Shown here one piece after another: positions 62,205 through 64,000 of a stretch of 64,000 bases of DNA. The stretch is from Mycteria americana (lineage: Eukaryota > Chordata > Aves > Ciconiiformes > Ciconiidae), in contig NC_134396.1 of assembly GCF_035582795.1 (NCBI RefSeq), positions 34,019,683 to 34,083,682 on the forward strand, read 5' to 3'. The position numbers were made by a program, and so were the translations under genes. Position 1 is the first letter of the stretch. The number at the start of each line of letters is the position of its first letter. Under the pieces are notes generated by a model. The model was not told the origin of the DNA. It was given only the letters and a program-made list of their open reading frames with translations, and made no database searches.

Positions 62205-62765
62205 TGTCCTGGTTTTGGCTGGGATAGATTAATTTTCTTTCTAATAGCTGGTATAGTGCTGTGTTTTGGATGCAGTATGAGAATAATGTTGATAGCACAC
62301 TTAGGTGCCAGTTGTTGCTAAGTAGTGCTTACACTAGTCAAGGACTTTTCAGCTTCCCATGCCCTGCCAGCAAGAAACTGGGAGGGGGCACAGCCAGGAC
62401 AGCTGACCCAAACTGGCCAAAGGGCTACTCCATACCACAGGACGTCATGCTCAGTATAGAAACTGGGGGGAGTTGGCTGGGGGGCAGCGATCGCTGCTCA
62501 GGGACTGGCTGGGCATCAGTCAGCGGGTGGTGAGCAATTGCATTGTGCATCACTTATTTTGTATATTCTGTTGTTGTTGTTGTTATTATTACTATTATTA
62601 TTATTATTACTATTCCCTTCCTTTTCTGTCCTTTTAAACTGTCTTTATCTCAACCCTCAAATTTTACTTTTTTTTTTCCCAGATTCTCTCCCCCATCCCA
62701 CTGTCGGGGGGGAGTGAGCAAACGGTTGTGTGGTGTTTAGCTGCCTGCCGGGTTAAACAACAACA
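62205..62765 (+). mobile_element. Solo LTR of an avian endogenous retrovirus, copy B
   Basis: The 561-base element starts TGTCCTGG and ends CAACAACA and is flanked by 5-base repeats CTGTT and CCGTT (one transition apart). It shares its left 260 bases and its right end with the LTR at 36399-36987 but differs in the middle. The TATA region is decayed here (GTATAGAAA near 62454), and a TTG/TTATTA microsatellite (about 62570-62612) lies in the middle part. It sits antisense within a PRUNE2 intron. No viral genes adjoin it. Confidence 0.85.
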
Positions 62766-64000
62766 CCGTTCACCATTCCCATGACCCATGCATCAAAATG
62801 ATTTTCTTTCCACATCTTCAGTTTGCCACTTCATAAACACAGAATTTAATCCAGTCCTTAACTCGTTTTGATATGGCTAGATTTCAGGCAAAATTTCCAG
62901 TTTAGCCCGTGGTGGGCTGAAACTCATTGTTACTGACCAGCACCCATTCAAAAGTAAAGGAAATGTAATGTTCTTTATCTTAGATTTGAGTGATCTAACA
63001 AAACCAGATGCCAGACGTATAAAATATGAATCCTGATTATTTCACACTGAGAGCTGAGCTGAATGACCTAGACTCCCATCGATAACTGTGCATTATTATG
63101 TTCTTCACAGTTGCCATCAGAGATGTCTGCCACTGGAACTAGTCCTTGTTCAACAGTCAAGCAGTACTCAATGAAGAGCTACCTCTCCACTCACTAAAAT
63201 GGATTGGTATTTATTTTTCATAAAAGCTGGTATAAATGTATACACCAGCATCTAGTAGGAACTGTACATGACAGTTTTCGCCACAAATGTACCTAGACTA
63301 GTTTACAGCATACAAAAAACATAAATAAACACCATTAGCAAGGCCTCAAAATATTTTATGTTTGTTTCCTAAATTATGCCATCTGTGTCTGTTTGCTAAA
63401 CTGTGTCTGAGGTGTCATCATATTCATAAATCTTTGATGGTGTTGTTATAGTGGGAAAATGCTTGGAGGTTTAAACATCTTTATTAATTCCGACTAAACC
63501 TTCTGCACACTGGCCACTGTGAACATCTGTAGGCTAGCATTTAACTGCTTTTAATGCAAATGTGCAAATTTGAGGACCACATCCTCAGGTAACATATTTA
63601 ACATAATTTATTTATGTCACTTTTACCAGATAGAGATTCAACACTGAAAATATACTGGAAACAATGGTTTACCTTTAAATGATGTTACAGATCAGCAACA
63701 CTGTGGCAGAAGCATCCTCATATAAACTCACAAATCTTACCTCTGAGATGCTAAGTTACCTGCCTCAGTTTCTGCAGGAACAGAACAACACATCCTTACT
63801 TAATACCATTATTAACAGCTGGCAAACAGTATCTCCCAAACATACAGGATCCAAAGATAATCTAAACCTGAGACACTGAGGAAAAGGCACTTAGAAAGCT
63901 TTGTTTCATTTTCTTCCTTCAAAATCTATAGTAATATCTATCCATTTGAATTAATTTATACGGAAGTGTGCTAGTAACACCAGAACTACAAATTCTCTGA
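62766..64000 (-). other. PRUNE2: PRUNE2 intron, right part to window end
   Basis: No recognised exon. On the minus strand near 63740-63770 a 31-base stretch is bounded by an acceptor-like CTGTTCCTGCAG and a donor-like GAG|GTAAGA, but its phase does not fit the exon at 59505 and its sequence is not recognisable as PRUNE2. Confidence 0.6.

Noticed and set aside
36399-62765. The two LTRs as the ends of one provirus
   Set aside because: They differ in their middle segments, each has its own flanking repeats, and the DNA between them holds PRUNE2 exons rather than viral genes.
63735-63790. 31-base exon-like interval on the minus strand near the window end
   Set aside because: Its phase cannot join the exon at 59505 and its residues do not resemble the missing start of the BCH domain.
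1-64000. CRISPR arrays, operons, bacterial defence or phage systems
   Set aside because: The window is vertebrate nuclear DNA with spliced genes. No regularly spaced repeats or prokaryotic gene clusters are present.

Overview
The window looks like a piece of a bird genome. It is AT-rich, intron-rich DNA with one CpG-island promoter, a decayed CR1-type LINE and two solo LTRs of a kind common in birds. It carries two recognisable vertebrate genes in tail-to-tail order: GCNT1 on the plus strand and the 3' part of PRUNE2 on the minus strand. The same order and orientation occurs on human 9q21, a region that corresponds largely to the bird Z chromosome. The Z assignment is an inference from synteny; the species cannot be named from the sequence.

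Layout. 1-950: CpG island with G-quadruplex-type repeats, probably the GCNT1 promoter and first noncoding exon (splice donor candidate at 778). 961-1338: a long polypyrimidine tract. 1340-9237: a presumed GCNT1 5' intron with a duplicated 195-bp segment (1890-2084 and 3017-3211) and a GC-rich patch at 6280-7180. 9238-9373: candidate 5' exon. 9785 or 9894 to 9919: end of the 5' UTR. 9920-11200: the complete single-exon GCNT1 coding sequence (426 aa). Poly(A) signals follow at 12153 and 13301. 13.3-49.4 kb: a long stretch without recognised coding exons, holding a CR1 remnant (19390-20160), a solo LTR (36399-36987) and small tandem duplications. 49389-59607, minus strand: five PRUNE2 exons whose phases join exactly and which encode most of the C-terminal BCH/CRAL-TRIO domain. 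62205-62765: a second solo LTR, inside a PRUNE2 intron. The more upstream PRUNE2 exons lie beyond base 64000, and the exon carrying the final residues was not located.

The two genes do not form a pathway together. GCNT1 makes core-2 branched O-glycans in the Golgi; PRUNE2 is a cytoplasmic BCH-domain protein. I found no sign of an undescribed multi-gene system. The most interesting observations are structural: a duplicative insertion with a 10-bp target-site duplication and a fold-back junction, an alternative-acceptor arrangement that could give GCNT1 either a uORF or an N-terminal extension, two LTRs that share their ends but differ in the middle, and a candidate in-frame PRUNE2 microexon.
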